From Chromatiaceae bacterium (GTDB lineage Bacteria; Pseudomonadota; Gammaproteobacteria; Chromatiales; Chromatiaceae), in the NCBI GenBank assembly GCA_025458165.1, contig JALOTB010000001.1, positions 1 through 64,000 on the forward strand: a stretch of DNA of 64,000 bases, given 5' to 3'. Within the stretch, counting starts at the first letter, position 1; every line of letters starts with the position of its first letter. The translations under genes and the position numbers were made by a program. Below, in pieces: positions 29,878 through 39,984 of the stretch. A model generated the notes under the pieces. The model did not search any database and was not told where the DNA came from. It worked only from the letters and a program-made list of their open reading frames with translations.

Positions 29878-31757
29878 GCGGCCGCGGCGCCGCGCCGGCG
29901 CAGATGGATTAGCAACAGCGAGACGGCCGCCGGTGTGACGCCAGGGATGCGTGCGGCCTGGCCCAGGGTGTAGGGCCGGACCCGGTTAAGCGTCTCCCGG
30001 ACCTCGGTCGAGAGACCGCGCACCCGGTCGAAATCGAAGTCGACCGGGAGGCGCACCGCCTCTTGGGCGCGCTGTCGCTCGATCTCGTCGCGCTGGCGCT
30101 CGATGTAGCCCGCGTACTTGGCCTGGATCTCCACCTGCTCGGCCACTACTGGATCGACGTCCGCTTTTGGAACCTGGGGTAACCGATGAAGTGAGTGATA
30201 ACTCACATTCGGTCGGGCGAGTAGCTCCAGGGCGCGTGCCTCGCGGCGCAGCTCGTCGCCGAGGACCTCGCGCAATAGCGCGTCGTCGGCCTCGCGGGGA
30301 CGCACCCAGGTCTCGCGCAGGCGCTCGCGCTCGCGCTCGATCGCCTCGTGCTTCTCCGAGAATCGTCGCCATTGCGCCTCGCCCACCAGCCCGAGTCGCC
30401 GCCCGGTCTCGGTGAGTCTCAGGTCCGCGTTGTCCTCGCGCAGCAGTAGCCGGTATTCGGCCCGGCTGGTGAACATGCGGTAGGGCTCGGTGGTCCCGCG
30501 GGTGATCAGGTCGTCCACCAGCACGCCGAGATAGGCCTCGTCCCGCCTAGGGCACCAGGGCTCCTCATCGCGCCTGCAGCGGGCGGCATTGACGCCGGCG
30601 ATCAGGCCCTGGGCCGCGGCCTCCTCGTAGCCGGTCGTGCCGTTGATCTGGCCGGCGAAGAAGAGCCCCTGGATGTCGCGGGTCTGCAGCGACGGCAGGA
30701 GATCACGCGGGTCGAAGAAGTCGTACTCGATGGCGTAGCCGGGGCGGGTGATATGGGCCTGCTCGAAGCCGCGGATCGAGCGCACCAGGGCGAGCTGGAC
30801 GTCATACGGCAGGCTGGTGGAGATGCCGTTGGGGTAGACCTCGTGGGTCCCCAGGCCCTCGGGCTCGACGAAGACCTGGTGCGAGTCCTTGTCGGCGAAG
30901 CGCACCACCTTATCCTCGATCGACGGACAGTAGCGGGGTCCGACACCTTCGATTAGTCCGGTGAAGAGCGGCGAGCGGGAGAGACCAGAGCGGATCAGAT
31001 CATGGGTGCGGTCGTTGGTGCGGGCGATGTGGCAGCTCACCTGGCGCGGGTGGTCCTCGGGCCGGCCGAGGAAGGAGAACACTGGGACCGGCTCGTCGCC
31101 CGGCTGGGGCTCGAGGACCGAGTAGTCGATGGTGCGCCCGTCGATCCGCGGCGGCGTGCCCGTCTTCAGCCGCGCGACCCGCAGCGGCAGCTCGCGCAGG
31201 CGGCGCGCTAGGGCGTTGGCCGGTGGATCGCCCGCGCGGCCGCCCTCATAATTGGCGAGGCCGACATGGATGCGTCCGCCGAGAAAGGTGCCCACGGTGA
31301 GGACGAGGGCGCGGGTCCGCCAGGCGAGACCCATTTGGGTACGCACCCCGGTGACCCGTCCGCCCTCGACCACCAGGTCGTCGGCAGGCTGCTGGAAGAG
31401 GTCGAGGCCCGGTTGCTCCTCGATCGCGCGGCGGATGGCGGCGCGGTAGAGCGCCCGGTCGGCCTGGGCGCGGGTCGCACGCACCGCCGGGCCCTTGCTG
31501 GCGTTGAGGATGCGAAACTGGATGCCCGCGCCGTCGGCGGCACGGGCCATGACTCCGCCGAGGGCGTCGATCTCCTTGACCAGATGGCCCTTGCCGATCC
31601 CGCCAATGGCGGGGTTGCAGCTCATCTGCCCGATGGTCTCGATGTTGTGGGTCAGCAGGAGGGTGCGCGCACCCATGCGCGCGGCGGCCAGTGCGGCCTC
31701 AGTGCCGGCGTGTCCGCCGCCGACCACGATCACGTCATAGGATGTTGGAGCCCACAT
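29874..31757 (-). CDS. mnmG: tRNA uridine-5-carboxymethylaminomethyl enzyme MnmG
   Basis: This 627-residue FAD protein makes the cmnm5/mnm5 modification of wobble uridine together with MnmE. The N-terminus has the FAD motif [19 protein letters not shown] and the mid region has [11 protein letters not shown] and [11 protein letters not shown]. The length matches E. coli (629). It is unusually separated from mnmE by a plus-strand block of three genes. The downstream neighbour is rsmG with a 4-nt overlap. Confidence 0.97.
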   Translation of the reverse strand: MWAPTSYDVIVVGGGHAGTEAALAAARMGARTLLLTHNIETIGQMSCNPAIGGIGKGHLVKEIDALGGVMARAADGAGIQFRILNASKGPAVRATRAQADRALYRAAIRRAIEEQPGLDLFQQPADDLVVEGGRVTGVRTQMGLAWRTRALVLTVGTFLGGRIHVGLANYEGGRAGDPPANALARRLRELPLRVARLKTGTPPRIDGRTIDYSVLEPQPGDEPVPVFSFLGRPEDHPRQVSCHIARTNDRTHDLIRSGLSRSPLFTGLIEGVGPRYCPSIEDKVVRFADKDSHQVFVEPEGLGTHEVYPNGISTSLPYDVQLALVRSIRGFEQAHITRPGYAIEYDFFDPRDLLPSLQTRDIQGLFFAGQINGTTGYEEAAAQGLIAGVNAARCRRDEEPWCPRRDEAYLGVLVDDLITRGTTEPYRMFTSRAEYRLLLREDNADLRLTETGRRLGLVGEAQWRRFSEKHEAIERERERLRETWVRPREADDALLREVLGDELRREARALELLARPNVSYHSLHRLPQVPKADVDPVVAEQVEIQAKYAGYIERQRDEIERQRAQEAVRLPVDFDFDRVRGLSTEVRETLNRVRPYTLGQAARIPGVTPAAVSLLLIHLRRRGAAAA

Positions 31758-31814
31758 GGCAGCCTCGGCCTTGACCCATCACCCGGTAAGTCTAACCGAA
31801 TCGCAGTTCGCGCA

Positions 31815-31838
31815 ACCGACTGCTTTCAGTCGGTTTTT
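31815..31838 (+). terminator. Intrinsic terminator in the mnmG-moxR divergent gap
   Basis: ACCGACTG (31815-31822) and CAGTCGGT (31827-31834) make a perfect 8-bp stem with a CTTT loop, and the plus strand continues with a T-run to 31838. It is a textbook plus-strand terminator, yet no plus-strand gene precedes it. It lies 50 nt before the moxR start, so it could be an attenuator of that operon or end an unannotated short transcript. Confidence 0.6.
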
Positions 31839-31886
31839 GTCGGTCCACGAGGGTCCCAGCCCCAGCCCCCGCGGTCGCGCCGGCTG

Positions 31887-32813
31887 ATGTCCGCTGCAAC
31901 CGCCCGGATCGATCGGGTCCTGCTCGCCGCCGGTGACGTCATCCTCGGGAAGGGCCACGAGCTGAGGCTCGCCATCGCGTGCATCCTGGCGCGGGGGCAC
32001 CTGCTGATCGAGGACCTCCCAGGGGTCGGCAAGACGACGTTGGCGCACCTCATCGCGCGGCTGCTCGGCCTGGAGTACTCCCGCATCCAGTTCACCAGCG
32101 ACCTGCTGCCGGCCGACATCACCGGCGCCTCGGTCTACGAGCGGCGCAGCGAGGCCTTCCGTTTCCACCCCGGGCCGATCTTCGCCCAGGTGGTCCTCGC
32201 CGACGAGATCAACCGCGCGACACCCAAGGCGCAGAGCGCCCTGCTGGAGGCGATGGAGGAGGGGCAGGTGACCGTCGAAGGGGAGACCCGCCGGCTGCCC
32301 GAGCCCTTCTTCGTCATCGCCACCCAGAATCCGACCTATCAGATCGGGACCTTTCCCCTGCCCGAATCCCAGCTCGACCGCTTCCTGATGCGCATCGCGC
32401 TGGGCTATCCGGCGGAGCAAGAGGAGAAGACGCTGCTCGCCGGCGAGGACCGCCGCCGCCTCCTGGCTCGGCTGGACGCCGCGCTGACGGCGACCGAGCT
32501 CCTGGAGCTACAGCGGCAGGTCGATGCGGTCCACGCGGCGGCGCCGATCATCGATTACTGCTATGCCCTGGTGGTCTTCACCCGGCGCTCCGGGCGCTTC
32601 CTGCACGGACTCTCGCCGCGGGCGGGGCTCGGGCTGCTGCGCAGCGCACGGGCCTGGGCCTTGCTCGCCGGGCGCGCCTTCGTGATCCCGGAGGACGTCC
32701 AGGCGGTGCTGCCGGCCTGCGTCCCGCACCGCCTGATCAGCGCCGAGGACAACGCCCCGGGCGGCCATCCCGACGTCGCGCGCTACATCCTCGAGCGCGT
32801 GCCGGTTCCGTGA
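31887..32813 (+). CDS. MoxR-family AAA+ ATPase
   Basis: This 308-residue AAA+ protein has Walker A DLPGVGKTTLAHLIA, Walker B VVLADEINRATPKAQSALLE, and the MoxR-type sensor region ATQNPTYQIGTFPLPESQLDRF. MoxR ATPases act as chaperones for partner proteins encoded beside them, here the DUF58 and transglutaminase proteins. The ATG at 31887 begins homology (MSAATARIDRVLLAAGDVI); the frame is open further upstream across the mnmG promoter region but that is not coding. The stop overlaps the next start. Confidence 0.93.
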   Translation: MSAATARIDRVLLAAGDVILGKGHELRLAIACILARGHLLIEDLPGVGKTTLAHLIARLLGLEYSRIQFTSDLLPADITGASVYERRSEAFRFHPGPIFAQVVLADEINRATPKAQSALLEAMEEGQVTVEGETRRLPEPFFVIATQNPTYQIGTFPLPESQLDRFLMRIALGYPAEQEEKTLLAGEDRRRLLARLDAALTATELLELQRQVDAVHAAAPIIDYCYALVVFTRRSGRFLHGLSPRAGLGLLRSARAWALLAGRAFVIPEDVQAVLPACVPHRLISAEDNAPGGHPDVARYILERVPVP

Positions 32814-33775
32814 TCGCCGCCACTCGCGGGGAGGGAGCCCGACCGCGCTGGGCCGCCCGATTCATGCGCACCGCCCCGCTTGGCGCCGATGGCGCCGCCC
32901 AGATACGCGGCCGGCACATCTATATCCTGCCAACCGGCATGGGCGTTCTGCTCGGGTCGGTGCTGCTCCTGATGCTGCTCGGCTCGCTCAACTACCAGAA
33001 CAACCTGGGGCTCTTCCTCACCTTTTTGATAGGCTCGGTGGCCATCGTGGCCATGCACCACACCTGGTTCAACCTGTTGCATCTGAGGGTCGAGGCACGC
33101 GGCGGGCCGCCGGTCTTCGCGGGCGCGGAGGCGCTCTTCAGCCTCACGCTTTCGGAGCCGGGGATCCGGGCGCGCCCCGACCTGTGCCTGCCGGGGTGCG
33201 ATGACAAGGCCCGAATCGCCCGCGGCGGCAGTGCCCAGCTCGGGGTGCGCCTCGCCGCCGACCGGCGCGGCTGGCGCTACCTGAAACGGGTCGAGATTGA
33301 GACGCGCTACCCCCTCGGCCTCTTCCGCGCATGGAGCCTGGCGCAGGTCCAGGGCCAGGTGCTGGTCTACCCGAGTCCCGCGGCACACGGACCCGAGCCT
33401 CCCTTGCTCCCTGCGCTGGGTGAGAGCCAGGTCGGGGATCTTGGCGTGGGGGCGGACGACTTCGTCGGTCCGCGTACCTATCGCCCGGGGGATTCGCCTC
33501 GCCATCTCGACTGGAAGGCGCTCGCGCGCGAGCGCGGGCTGGTCGTCAAGCAATTCGGCGGGGATCAGAGCGCCCAGGTCTGGCTGGACATCGCGACCCT
33601 ACCGGCGGCGGACCTGGAGACCCGACTCGGGCTCCTTTGCCGCCAGGTGCTTGACGCCGCCGAGGCCGGGCTGAGCTACGGCCTTCGGCTGCCGGGACAG
33701 ACCATCCCGCTGGGCCGGGGCGATGCCCACCGCCACCGGTGTCTGGAGGCCCTGGCAACCTTCGACCATGGCTGA
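32810..33775 (+). CDS. DUF58 domain membrane protein
   Basis: This 321-residue protein has two membrane helices (about 40-90, GVLLGSVLLLMLLGSL and LFLTFLIGSVAIVAM) and a cytoplasmic DUF58 domain with the family signature YRPGDSPRHLDWKALARERG. The GTG at 32810 overlaps the moxR stop (GTGA), so it is translationally coupled. MoxR-DUF58-transglutaminase is a widely conserved trio whose substrate is unknown. The 3' end overlaps the next gene by 8 nt. Confidence 0.88.
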   Translation: MIAATRGEGARPRWAARFMRTAPLGADGAAQIRGRHIYILPTGMGVLLGSVLLLMLLGSLNYQNNLGLFLTFLIGSVAIVAMHHTWFNLLHLRVEARGGPPVFAGAEALFSLTLSEPGIRARPDLCLPGCDDKARIARGGSAQLGVRLAADRRGWRYLKRVEIETRYPLGLFRAWSLAQVQGQVLVYPSPAAHGPEPPLLPALGESQVGDLGVGADDFVGPRTYRPGDSPRHLDWKALARERGLVVKQFGGDQSAQVWLDIATLPAADLETRLGLLCRQVLDAAEAGLSYGLRLPGQTIPLGRGDAHRHRCLEALATFDHG

Positions 33776-35753
33776 ACCCCCGCACCCAGCGTCTGAGGTC
33801 GCCCGGGCCGATCAGATCATGGCGATGGGCCTGCTGCTCGTGCTCGCCGCCGTCCCGCTCCTGCGCGAGGTCGAGTCATCGGTGGGCGGCTACGTCTTCG
33901 CACTGCTCCTGCTGCGTTTCGCCGCCCTGCGCTGGCCGCGGCTGACCCCCAACCGCTGGCACCTGATGGGGCTCACCCTGGCCGGCGGTGCCGTGGTGTA
34001 CTCGGCCTACGCGACCCTGATCGGCCAGGAGGCAGGCACCGCCCTGCTTGCCACCATGTTGACGCTCAAGGTCCTGGAGGTGCGCGGGGCGCGCGACCTG
34101 CGGATCGCCACCGCGCTCTTCGGGTTCCTCTTGGTGAGCCAGTTCCTGTTCAGCCAATCGGCCGGGCTAGGGCTCTATTTCGTCGCGCTGATGGTCGGCA
34201 ACTTCGCCCTGATGGCGGACCTTTCCGGGCGCGATCCGGCGCGTCCGATCGCCGGCGCCCTACGCGTCGCCGGGCGGCTCAGCCTACAGGCGCTGCCGCT
34301 GGCACTGGTACTGTTCGTTCTCTTCCCTCGCCTCTCCGGACCCCTCTGGAGCATCAACCCGCCGGTCGAGAAGGCACGCACCGGGGTCAAGGATTGGATG
34401 GAGCCCGGCTCGATCACTGACCTGATCCTGTCCGGCGAGCTGGCCTTCCGTGTGCGCTTCGAGGGGGCCGCACCTCGACCGGATCAGCTTTACTGGCGGG
34501 GCCCCGTGCTCTGGCGCAGTGAAGGCCGGCGCTGGGTGCCCGGGGCACCGGTTCTGCCGCCGCCCGTGCCGAAATCGCTGGGTGAGCGTCTCGCCTACTC
34601 CGTCACTCTCGAGCCAACGGGTCAGCGCTCGCTGTTCGCCCTCGACCTGCCCGCTGAGGCTCCGCCGAGGGGTCGCATGACGGGTGACTTCCAGGTCCTG
34701 GCCGAGCGCCCGGTCGTTGAGCCGATGCGCTACCGGATGGTCTCGGCGCTCAGTTATCACACCGGCAAGCTGTCCGCTGAGGAAGAGCGCGCCGGGCTCG
34801 CCCTGCCCGGCAACGTCACCCGGCGGATGCGTGAGCTGGTCGCAGGCTGGCAAGCGAGCGGCATAAGCCCCGAGGAGCTGGTTGATGTCGCCCTCGCCCA
34901 CTTTCGCGAGGAGCCGTTCTACTACACCCTGGCCCCGCCCAGGCTCGGCACCAACCCTGTCGATCAATTCCTATTTCAGACCCGGCGCGGATTCTGCGAG
35001 CACTATGCCGGCGCCTTCGCGCTGCTCATGCGGATCGCAGGCGTCCCATCGCGGGTGGTGCTCGGCTATCACGGCGGCGAGCTTAACCCGATGGGCGGAC
35101 ACTACATCATCCGCCAGTCCGACGCCCACGCGTGGACCGAGGTCTGGTTGGCGGACCGGGGCTGGGTGCGGGTCGACCCGACGGCGGCCATCGCCCCCGA
35201 GCGGGTCGAGGCGAGCGACCTGCTCTCAGGGCTGGCGGGCGCGGCACCCGCGCGGTTCCAGGGCGAGCCGCCGGCGGTCCTCCTGCGCTGGCTGCATCAG
35301 GTGCGGCTGCTCGCCGACGCCGCGGACGCGCGCTGGTACGACTGGGTGGTCGGCTACTCGAACCTGCGCCAGCAACGCCTGCTCGACGTCTTCGGCCTCG
35401 GGGCGCTGCGCGAGTACGGGCTGGCGGCCGGGATGCTGCTCGCCGCTACGATCGTGCTCGGCTTGATCGTCACCACGCTAACGCGCGGGGACGCCAAACC
35501 GGACGCGCTTGAGCAGATCTATCGCCGTTTTTGCCGGCGTCTCGCGCGGATCGGTCTGCACCGCGCGCCGAGCGAGGGACCCCTGGCGTTCGGACGCCGG
35601 GTGAGCGCGCTGCGCCCCGATCTGCGCCCGGCCGTGGATGGATTCCTCGCGCTCTACCTGCCGTTGCGTTACGGCGGACGGGAGCCACCCGGAGGTCTGC
35701 CGGCACTAAGACGCGCGTTGGCCGGCTTTCACCCCCGATCCCGGCCAGGATAA
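33768..35753 (+). CDS. tgpA: TgpA-type membrane transglutaminase
   Basis: This 661-residue protein has an N-terminal DUF3488 region of about six membrane helices and a periplasmic transglutaminase-like domain. The catalytic triad is visible: Cys in TRRGFCEHYAGAFALLM, His in SDAHAWTEVWL, and Asp in GWVRVDPTAA. A further helix (MLLAATIVLGLIVTTL) and a DUF4129-like C-terminal tail follow. P. aeruginosa TgpA is an essential member. The protein overlaps the DUF58 gene by 8 nt, completing the three-gene operon, and converges on mnmE. Confidence 0.92.
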   Translation: MAEPPHPASEVARADQIMAMGLLLVLAAVPLLREVESSVGGYVFALLLLRFAALRWPRLTPNRWHLMGLTLAGGAVVYSAYATLIGQEAGTALLATMLTLKVLEVRGARDLRIATALFGFLLVSQFLFSQSAGLGLYFVALMVGNFALMADLSGRDPARPIAGALRVAGRLSLQALPLALVLFVLFPRLSGPLWSINPPVEKARTGVKDWMEPGSITDLILSGELAFRVRFEGAAPRPDQLYWRGPVLWRSEGRRWVPGAPVLPPPVPKSLGERLAYSVTLEPTGQRSLFALDLPAEAPPRGRMTGDFQVLAERPVVEPMRYRMVSALSYHTGKLSAEEERAGLALPGNVTRRMRELVAGWQASGISPEELVDVALAHFREEPFYYTLAPPRLGTNPVDQFLFQTRRGFCEHYAGAFALLMRIAGVPSRVVLGYHGGELNPMGGHYIIRQSDAHAWTEVWLADRGWVRVDPTAAIAPERVEASDLLSGLAGAAPARFQGEPPAVLLRWLHQVRLLADAADARWYDWVVGYSNLRQQRLLDVFGLGALREYGLAAGMLLAATIVLGLIVTTLTRGDAKPDALEQIYRRFCRRLARIGLHRAPSEGPLAFGRRVSALRPDLRPAVDGFLALYLPLRYGGREPPGGLPALRRALAGFHPRSRPG

Positions 35754-35788
35754 TCAAGTGAATTAAACCCAGAACGCGGAGTGGGCGG

Positions 35789-37135
35789 TCACTTACCTAT
35801 ACAGAATCCGGAGAAGATCCGCCCGAGCAAGTCCTCCGAGGTGACCTCCCCGGTTATCTCTCCTAGGGCCCGTTGGGCCTGCCGGAGGTCCTCGGCGACC
35901 AGCTCCGCCGCGCCGGTTGCGGCGAGCGTGCTCTGCGCCCGCTCCAGGTATGCGAGCGCCCGCTCTAAGACGTCGAGGTGACGGCGCCGGGCAAGGAACT
36001 CGCCGCTATCGACGCCCTGAAACCCCGCGATCGCCTTGAGGTGGGTCCGCAGCAGGTCCAGGCCCGCACCGGTCGTTGCAGAGAGCGCGATCTCCACCCC
36101 CCCGGGGGTCTCGCGGGTACCCGCCGGAAAGCCGGTGAGATCCACCTTGTTGCGCACGAAGGTAACCGGGACGCGCGGCGGGAGCTCGACTGCAACGGTA
36201 GCACGATGCTCGGGGTCCGCCAGGCCATCGAAGACCCATAGCAGCCGGTCGGCCTGCTGGATCTGTTGGCGGGCGCGGCGCATACCCTCCTGCTCGATCG
36301 CATCCGTTGATGGCCGCAGACCGGCCGTGTCGATCAGGTGCAACGGCATCCCATCGATCTGGATCGCCTCGCGGAGTAGGTCGCGGGTGGTGCCGGGAAC
36401 GGCCGTGACGATTGCTCGATCGGTCCCGCAGAGGGCGTTGAGGAGGCTCGATTTGCCCGCGTTCGGCGGACCCGCGATCACGACCTGCAGTCCCTCCCGC
36501 ACCAACTGCCCCTGGCGGGCGCTGGCGATCAAGGCCCGGGTCTCATCGACCAGACGCGCCGCCTGCACCGCCACCTCGGGGCCACTCAGCAGATCGATGT
36601 CGTCATCGGGGAAGTCGAGGGCGGCCTCGACGAAGGTGCGCAGATGGATCAGCCCCTCGACCAGGTCGGCAACGCGGCGCGAGAAGAACCCCACCAGGGT
36701 CCGAGCCGCAAGCCGGGCGGCGGCCTCAGTCGCGCTGTCGATGAGGTCGGCGATGGCCTCGGCCTGAGTGAGATCGATCTTCCCGTTGAGGAAGGCGCGC
36801 TCGCTGAACTCACCGGGCCGGGCGAGCCGCGCGCCCGCGGCGAGGACGCGGCGCAGCACCAGGTCCATGACCACCGGTCCACCGTGGCCCTGGAGCTCGA
36901 GGACATCCTCCCCGGTAAAGGAATGGGGGGCGGGGAAGAAGAGCGCGATGCCCTGGTCGATGGCGGCACCCTCGGCGTCGCGAAAGGTCGCGAATGCCGC
37001 GGTCCTCGCACGTGGGCAGGCGCCTAGGACGGCCTCTGCGATCAGACCCGACAATGGGCCGGAGACACGTACGACACCGACCGCCCCAAGCCCAGGGGGT
37101 GTGGCAACCGCCGCAATGGTCTCGACCGCGGCCAA
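35789..37135 (-). CDS. mnmE: tRNA modification GTPase MnmE
   Basis: This 448-residue protein is the GTPase partner of MnmG. It has an N-terminal tetrahydrofolate-binding domain (AAVATPPGLGAVGVVRVSG), a G domain with GPPNAGKSSLLNAL and DTAGLR, and the C-terminal FCIGK motif with its catalytic Cys. The length fits the family (about 454). It is downstream of yidC by 25 nt on the same strand; mnmG, its functional partner, lies beyond the MoxR block. Confidence 0.97.
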   Translation of the reverse strand: MAAVETIAAVATPPGLGAVGVVRVSGPLSGLIAEAVLGACPRARTAAFATFRDAEGAAIDQGIALFFPAPHSFTGEDVLELQGHGGPVVMDLVLRRVLAAGARLARPGEFSERAFLNGKIDLTQAEAIADLIDSATEAAARLAARTLVGFFSRRVADLVEGLIHLRTFVEAALDFPDDDIDLLSGPEVAVQAARLVDETRALIASARQGQLVREGLQVVIAGPPNAGKSSLLNALCGTDRAIVTAVPGTTRDLLREAIQIDGMPLHLIDTAGLRPSTDAIEQEGMRRARQQIQQADRLLWVFDGLADPEHRATVAVELPPRVPVTFVRNKVDLTGFPAGTRETPGGVEIALSATTGAGLDLLRTHLKAIAGFQGVDSGEFLARRRHLDVLERALAYLERAQSTLAATGAAELVAEDLRQAQRALGEITGEVTSEDLLGRIFSGFCIGK

Positions 37136-37160
37136 GCTCGCGCCGCCGATGCCCGCGAGG

Positions 37161-38843
37161 TCAGTGCTTGGCGTTGGCCGCAGCCCGCTCGATGTTGCGG
37201 GTGATGTGCCATTGCTGCGCGATGGACAGCAGGTTGTTCACCACCCAGTAGAGGACCAGACCCGCGGGGAAGAAGGCGAAGAAGACCGTGAACACGAACG
37301 GCAGGGCCATGAAGACCTTCGCCTGGATCGGGTCCGGTGGAGGCGGATTGAGCTTCTGCTGGACGTACATCGACACCCCCATGATCAGGGGCAGGACGAA
37401 GTAGGGATCGGGCGCCGAAAGATTGTCGATCCACAGGGCGAAGGGGGCATGGCGCAATTCGACACTCTCCAGCAGAACCCAGTACAGGGCGATGAATACA
37501 GGGATCTGGACCAAGATCGGCAGACAGCCGCCGAGCGGATTGATCTTCTCCTTCTTGTACATGTCCATCATGGCCTGGTTGAGGCGCTGCTTGTCATCCC
37601 CGTAGCGGTCCTTAAGGGCCTGCAGGCGCGGCGTAAGCTTGCGCATGTTGGCCATGGACTTGTAGCTCGTCTCCGAGAGCTTGTAGAAGGCGAGCTTGAT
37701 CAAGACGGTGAGGATGATGATGGACCAGCCCCAGTTGCCGACGAGGGAGTGGATCTTGGCGAGCAGCCAGAAGATCGGCTGGGCAAGGACGGTGAGCCAG
37801 CCGTAGTCGACGGCGAGGTCGAGCCCGGGGGCGACGGAGGCCAGGGTGTCCTGCAACTTGGGGCCGACGAAGACACGCGTCTCGAAGGCGTGGCTCGCCC
37901 CAGGCGCGAGTGTGAGGGGCTCGGAATACTTGCCGATGACATAGCGCCCATCGGGAAGGACATTGGTGTAGAAGGTTTGAACCGTGCCTGACTCGGGGAT
38001 CCATGCCGTCAGGAAGTAATGCTGGATCATGGCGATCCACCCGTCGGTCACCTTGCGCTCCAGCTTGCGCGAGCGCATGTCGTCGAAGGAGACCTTCTCG
38101 TACTTGTCCTCGGGGCTGTAGTAGACGCCCCCCGTGTAGGTGTAGATGAAGCTCGATGCCTCGGGGTCGTACAGCTCGGTGCGCTGGATCTGATTGTAAG
38201 TCCGCACGGCAAGGGGTGCGTCGGCGCCATTGCGCACCTCTTGCGTGAGGTGGACGAGATAGCTCCCACGCTCGAACCGGTAGCGTTTGATGACCTCCAC
38301 CCCGGAGTCGTGAGTCCAGGAGAGCTCGACGGTGAGTGCATCCTGACCAGGCGAGAGGGTGTAACGCGGGGCGGATGCCGCGAACAGCGCGTCGTGGGTC
38401 GGCAGCTTTTCCGGCTCGCTTCCGATCACCCCCGATTGAGCAAGGAACAGATTCGGCGGCTCGGGCTTGAGGAGCTGGAAGGGCCCCTGCGGCCGGTCAG
38501 GACTCACCGGATAGTCCTTTAGCCAAGCGGCAATCAGGGTGCCTCCGCGGGGGGAGATGTGCAGGCGCAGGACATCAGTCTCGACCTCGATCAGGTCTTG
38601 CGTTCCGGGGGCCTCGGTATGGGCGCCTGGCGCGGCGACTGCAGGTGCGGGGACCTCGGGTGCCACGGCGACTTGCGGCGCGTCGGGTGCGATCGCGGGC
38701 GCTGGGGCGATCCCAGTGGCTTCGCCGGCCGCTTCGGTCGGCACTGGGCGCGACGCTGGCCCGTAGTCAGCTTGCCAAGCCTGATAGATCAGCAGCAGGA
38801 CCAGGGCCAGCGCGAAGAAGAGAAAGAGTCGAAGGTTATCCAT
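37161..38843 (-). CDS. yidC: Membrane protein insertase YidC
   Basis: This 560-residue insertase inserts membrane proteins such as AtpE, alone or with SecYEG. An N-terminal signal anchor ([20 protein letters not shown]) is followed by a variable linker, a large periplasmic domain (about 60-340) and the conserved five-helix core with [20 protein letters not shown]. The ATG at 38843 matches the family start MDNxR; upstream codons in frame lack homology. The start overlaps the yidD stop. Confidence 0.97.
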   Translation of the reverse strand: MDNLRLFLFFALALVLLLIYQAWQADYGPASRPVPTEAAGEATGIAPAPAIAPDAPQVAVAPEVPAPAVAAPGAHTEAPGTQDLIEVETDVLRLHISPRGGTLIAAWLKDYPVSPDRPQGPFQLLKPEPPNLFLAQSGVIGSEPEKLPTHDALFAASAPRYTLSPGQDALTVELSWTHDSGVEVIKRYRFERGSYLVHLTQEVRNGADAPLAVRTYNQIQRTELYDPEASSFIYTYTGGVYYSPEDKYEKVSFDDMRSRKLERKVTDGWIAMIQHYFLTAWIPESGTVQTFYTNVLPDGRYVIGKYSEPLTLAPGASHAFETRVFVGPKLQDTLASVAPGLDLAVDYGWLTVLAQPIFWLLAKIHSLVGNWGWSIIILTVLIKLAFYKLSETSYKSMANMRKLTPRLQALKDRYGDDKQRLNQAMMDMYKKEKINPLGGCLPILVQIPVFIALYWVLLESVELRHAPFALWIDNLSAPDPYFVLPLIMGVSMYVQQKLNPPPPDPIQAKVFMALPFVFTVFFAFFPAGLVLYWVVNNLLSIAQQWHITRNIERAAANAKH

Positions 38844-39072
38844 AGGTGCCTTGGTCCGCCTTATCGGGAACCGGATCGTAACCACCGGGGTGCCAGGGGT
38901 GACATCGGCCGAGTCGACGCAGCGCGAGCCAGGTGCCACGGGTCGCGCCGTGCACCTCCATGGCCTCGACCGCGTAGCATGAGCAGCTCGGGTAGAACCG
39001 GCAGTGGTTGCCGAGGAGTGGGCTGATCAGGTACTGGTACCCGCGGATCAAGACGATCAACACTCGGCGCAT
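38836..39072 (-). CDS. yidD: YidD membrane insertion efficiency factor
   Basis: This 78-residue protein with an amphipathic start ([20 protein letters not shown]) has the family signature [15 protein letters not shown] and [15 protein letters not shown]. YidD is thought to help YidC-dependent insertion. The ATG at 39072 overlaps the rnpA end by 16 nt, and the stop overlaps yidC by 8 nt, giving tight coupling rnpA-yidD-yidC. Confidence 0.95.
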   Translation of the reverse strand: MRRVLIVLIRGYQYLISPLLGNHCRFYPSCSCYAVEAMEVHGATRGTWLALRRLGRCHPWHPGGYDPVPDKADQGTYG

Positions 39073-39392
39073 CGTTGATCCCGGATACGTTGCCAATGCT
39101 GGGTGAGCGAGCGAGACAGGACTGCGTTGACGCATTGCACCGCGGCTGGCCGGCAGAGGACAACGAGGTCGGCTGAAGGGAGGGACCCCACGGCTAGCCG
39201 GAAGCTCTCTCGGATCACCCGCTTGAGTCGACTGCGGTCGACCGCTCGCCGTGCGCACTTCTTCGAGATAGCCAGCCCCAGACGTGCCGGCCCTGGTCGG
39301 GCGACCCCCGCGAGTACGGTGAAGTAGGAGTCGGTCGAGCGGAGGGGTCGTGCGAAGACGCAGCCGAAATCGGCGCTCCGGCGGAGCCTCAA
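39057..39392 (-). CDS. rnpA: Ribonuclease P protein component
   Basis: This is a basic protein of about 111 residues. It has the RnpA signature [13 protein letters not shown] and the N-terminal [16 protein letters not shown]. It binds RNase P RNA to mature tRNA 5' ends. The start is a TTG at 39392; the codons upstream encode GLPRR with only a CTG as an alternative, so the exact start is open. It lies between rpmH and yidD in the conserved order. Confidence 0.92.
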   Translation of the reverse strand: MRLRRSADFGCVFARPLRSTDSYFTVLAGVARPGPARLGLAISKKCARRAVDRSRLKRVIRESFRLAVGSLPSADLVVLCRPAAVQCVNAVLSRSLTQHWQRIRDQRCAEC

Positions 39393-39448
39393 ACGCCTCG
39401 GCAGACCACCCCCGCCATAGCCCGGACGCGGTCCCTCTGGGCGGCTGC

Positions 39449-39583
39449 TCAGGGTATCAGGCGGGCACGGCCTTTGGCGCGGCGCGCGGCAAGCACCTTA
39501 CGACCATTGCGGGTCGCCATACGCGCACGGAATCCGTGGGTTCGCGCCCGCTTGAGACGGCTGGGCTGAAAGGTTCTTTTCAT
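39449..39583 (-). CDS. rpmH: Ribosomal protein bL34
   Basis: This 44-residue, highly basic protein begins [20 protein letters not shown] and ends [18 protein letters not shown], an almost invariant bL34 sequence. The ATG at 39583 gives the standard length. It is the first gene of the leftward rpmH-rnpA-yidD-yidC-mnmE operon, back-to-back with dnaA across a 400-nt gap. Confidence 0.98.
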   Translation of the reverse strand: MKRTFQPSRLKRARTHGFRARMATRNGRKVLAARRAKGRARLIP

Positions 39584-39984
39584 GGTATCGATCCGTAGTG
39601 CCGGCGAGGTGTTTCGCGCCTGCTCGCAAAGACGGCGAAGTATATTTTTCAGGGGCGAACGGGTCAAACCCGGCGAAGGCTCGGGTCGTTCGTGCCCCGT
39701 GCTAGCCCCCGCCGGACACGGCAGCCGAGTCAAGATCCTCGGGTCCTTGGATTGCTTAAATTCAATGGCTTAAGCTGATCGCATCGGACGGGCACCTGGG
39801 AGCACGGGCGACGCAAGGGAGCCTCGGAGCCCTTCGTACAGGGTTCCCTAATCTGTGGATAAGTCGGCAGCGGAAGGATAGACTGCCGCCTTGGGGTCGG
39901 GCAGCGTACGAGCCCATCAGCCGCGCCCGAAGATATTTGGCTCGGGTTCGACCCGAGCGGCGGGGTCTAGGGAGACAAGCGGAC
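39584..39984. promoter_or_regulatory. rpmH-dnaA intergenic region with DnaA box
   Basis: This 401-nt gap between divergent rpmH and dnaA contains a perfect DnaA box in reverse orientation, TGTGGATAA at 39854-39862, and a short AT-richer patch (TTGCTTAAATTCAATGGCTTAA) at about 39752-39773. It should hold the dnaA and rpmH promoters with DnaA autoregulation. No gene is evident; an open frame beginning near 39582 has no homology. Confidence 0.6.
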
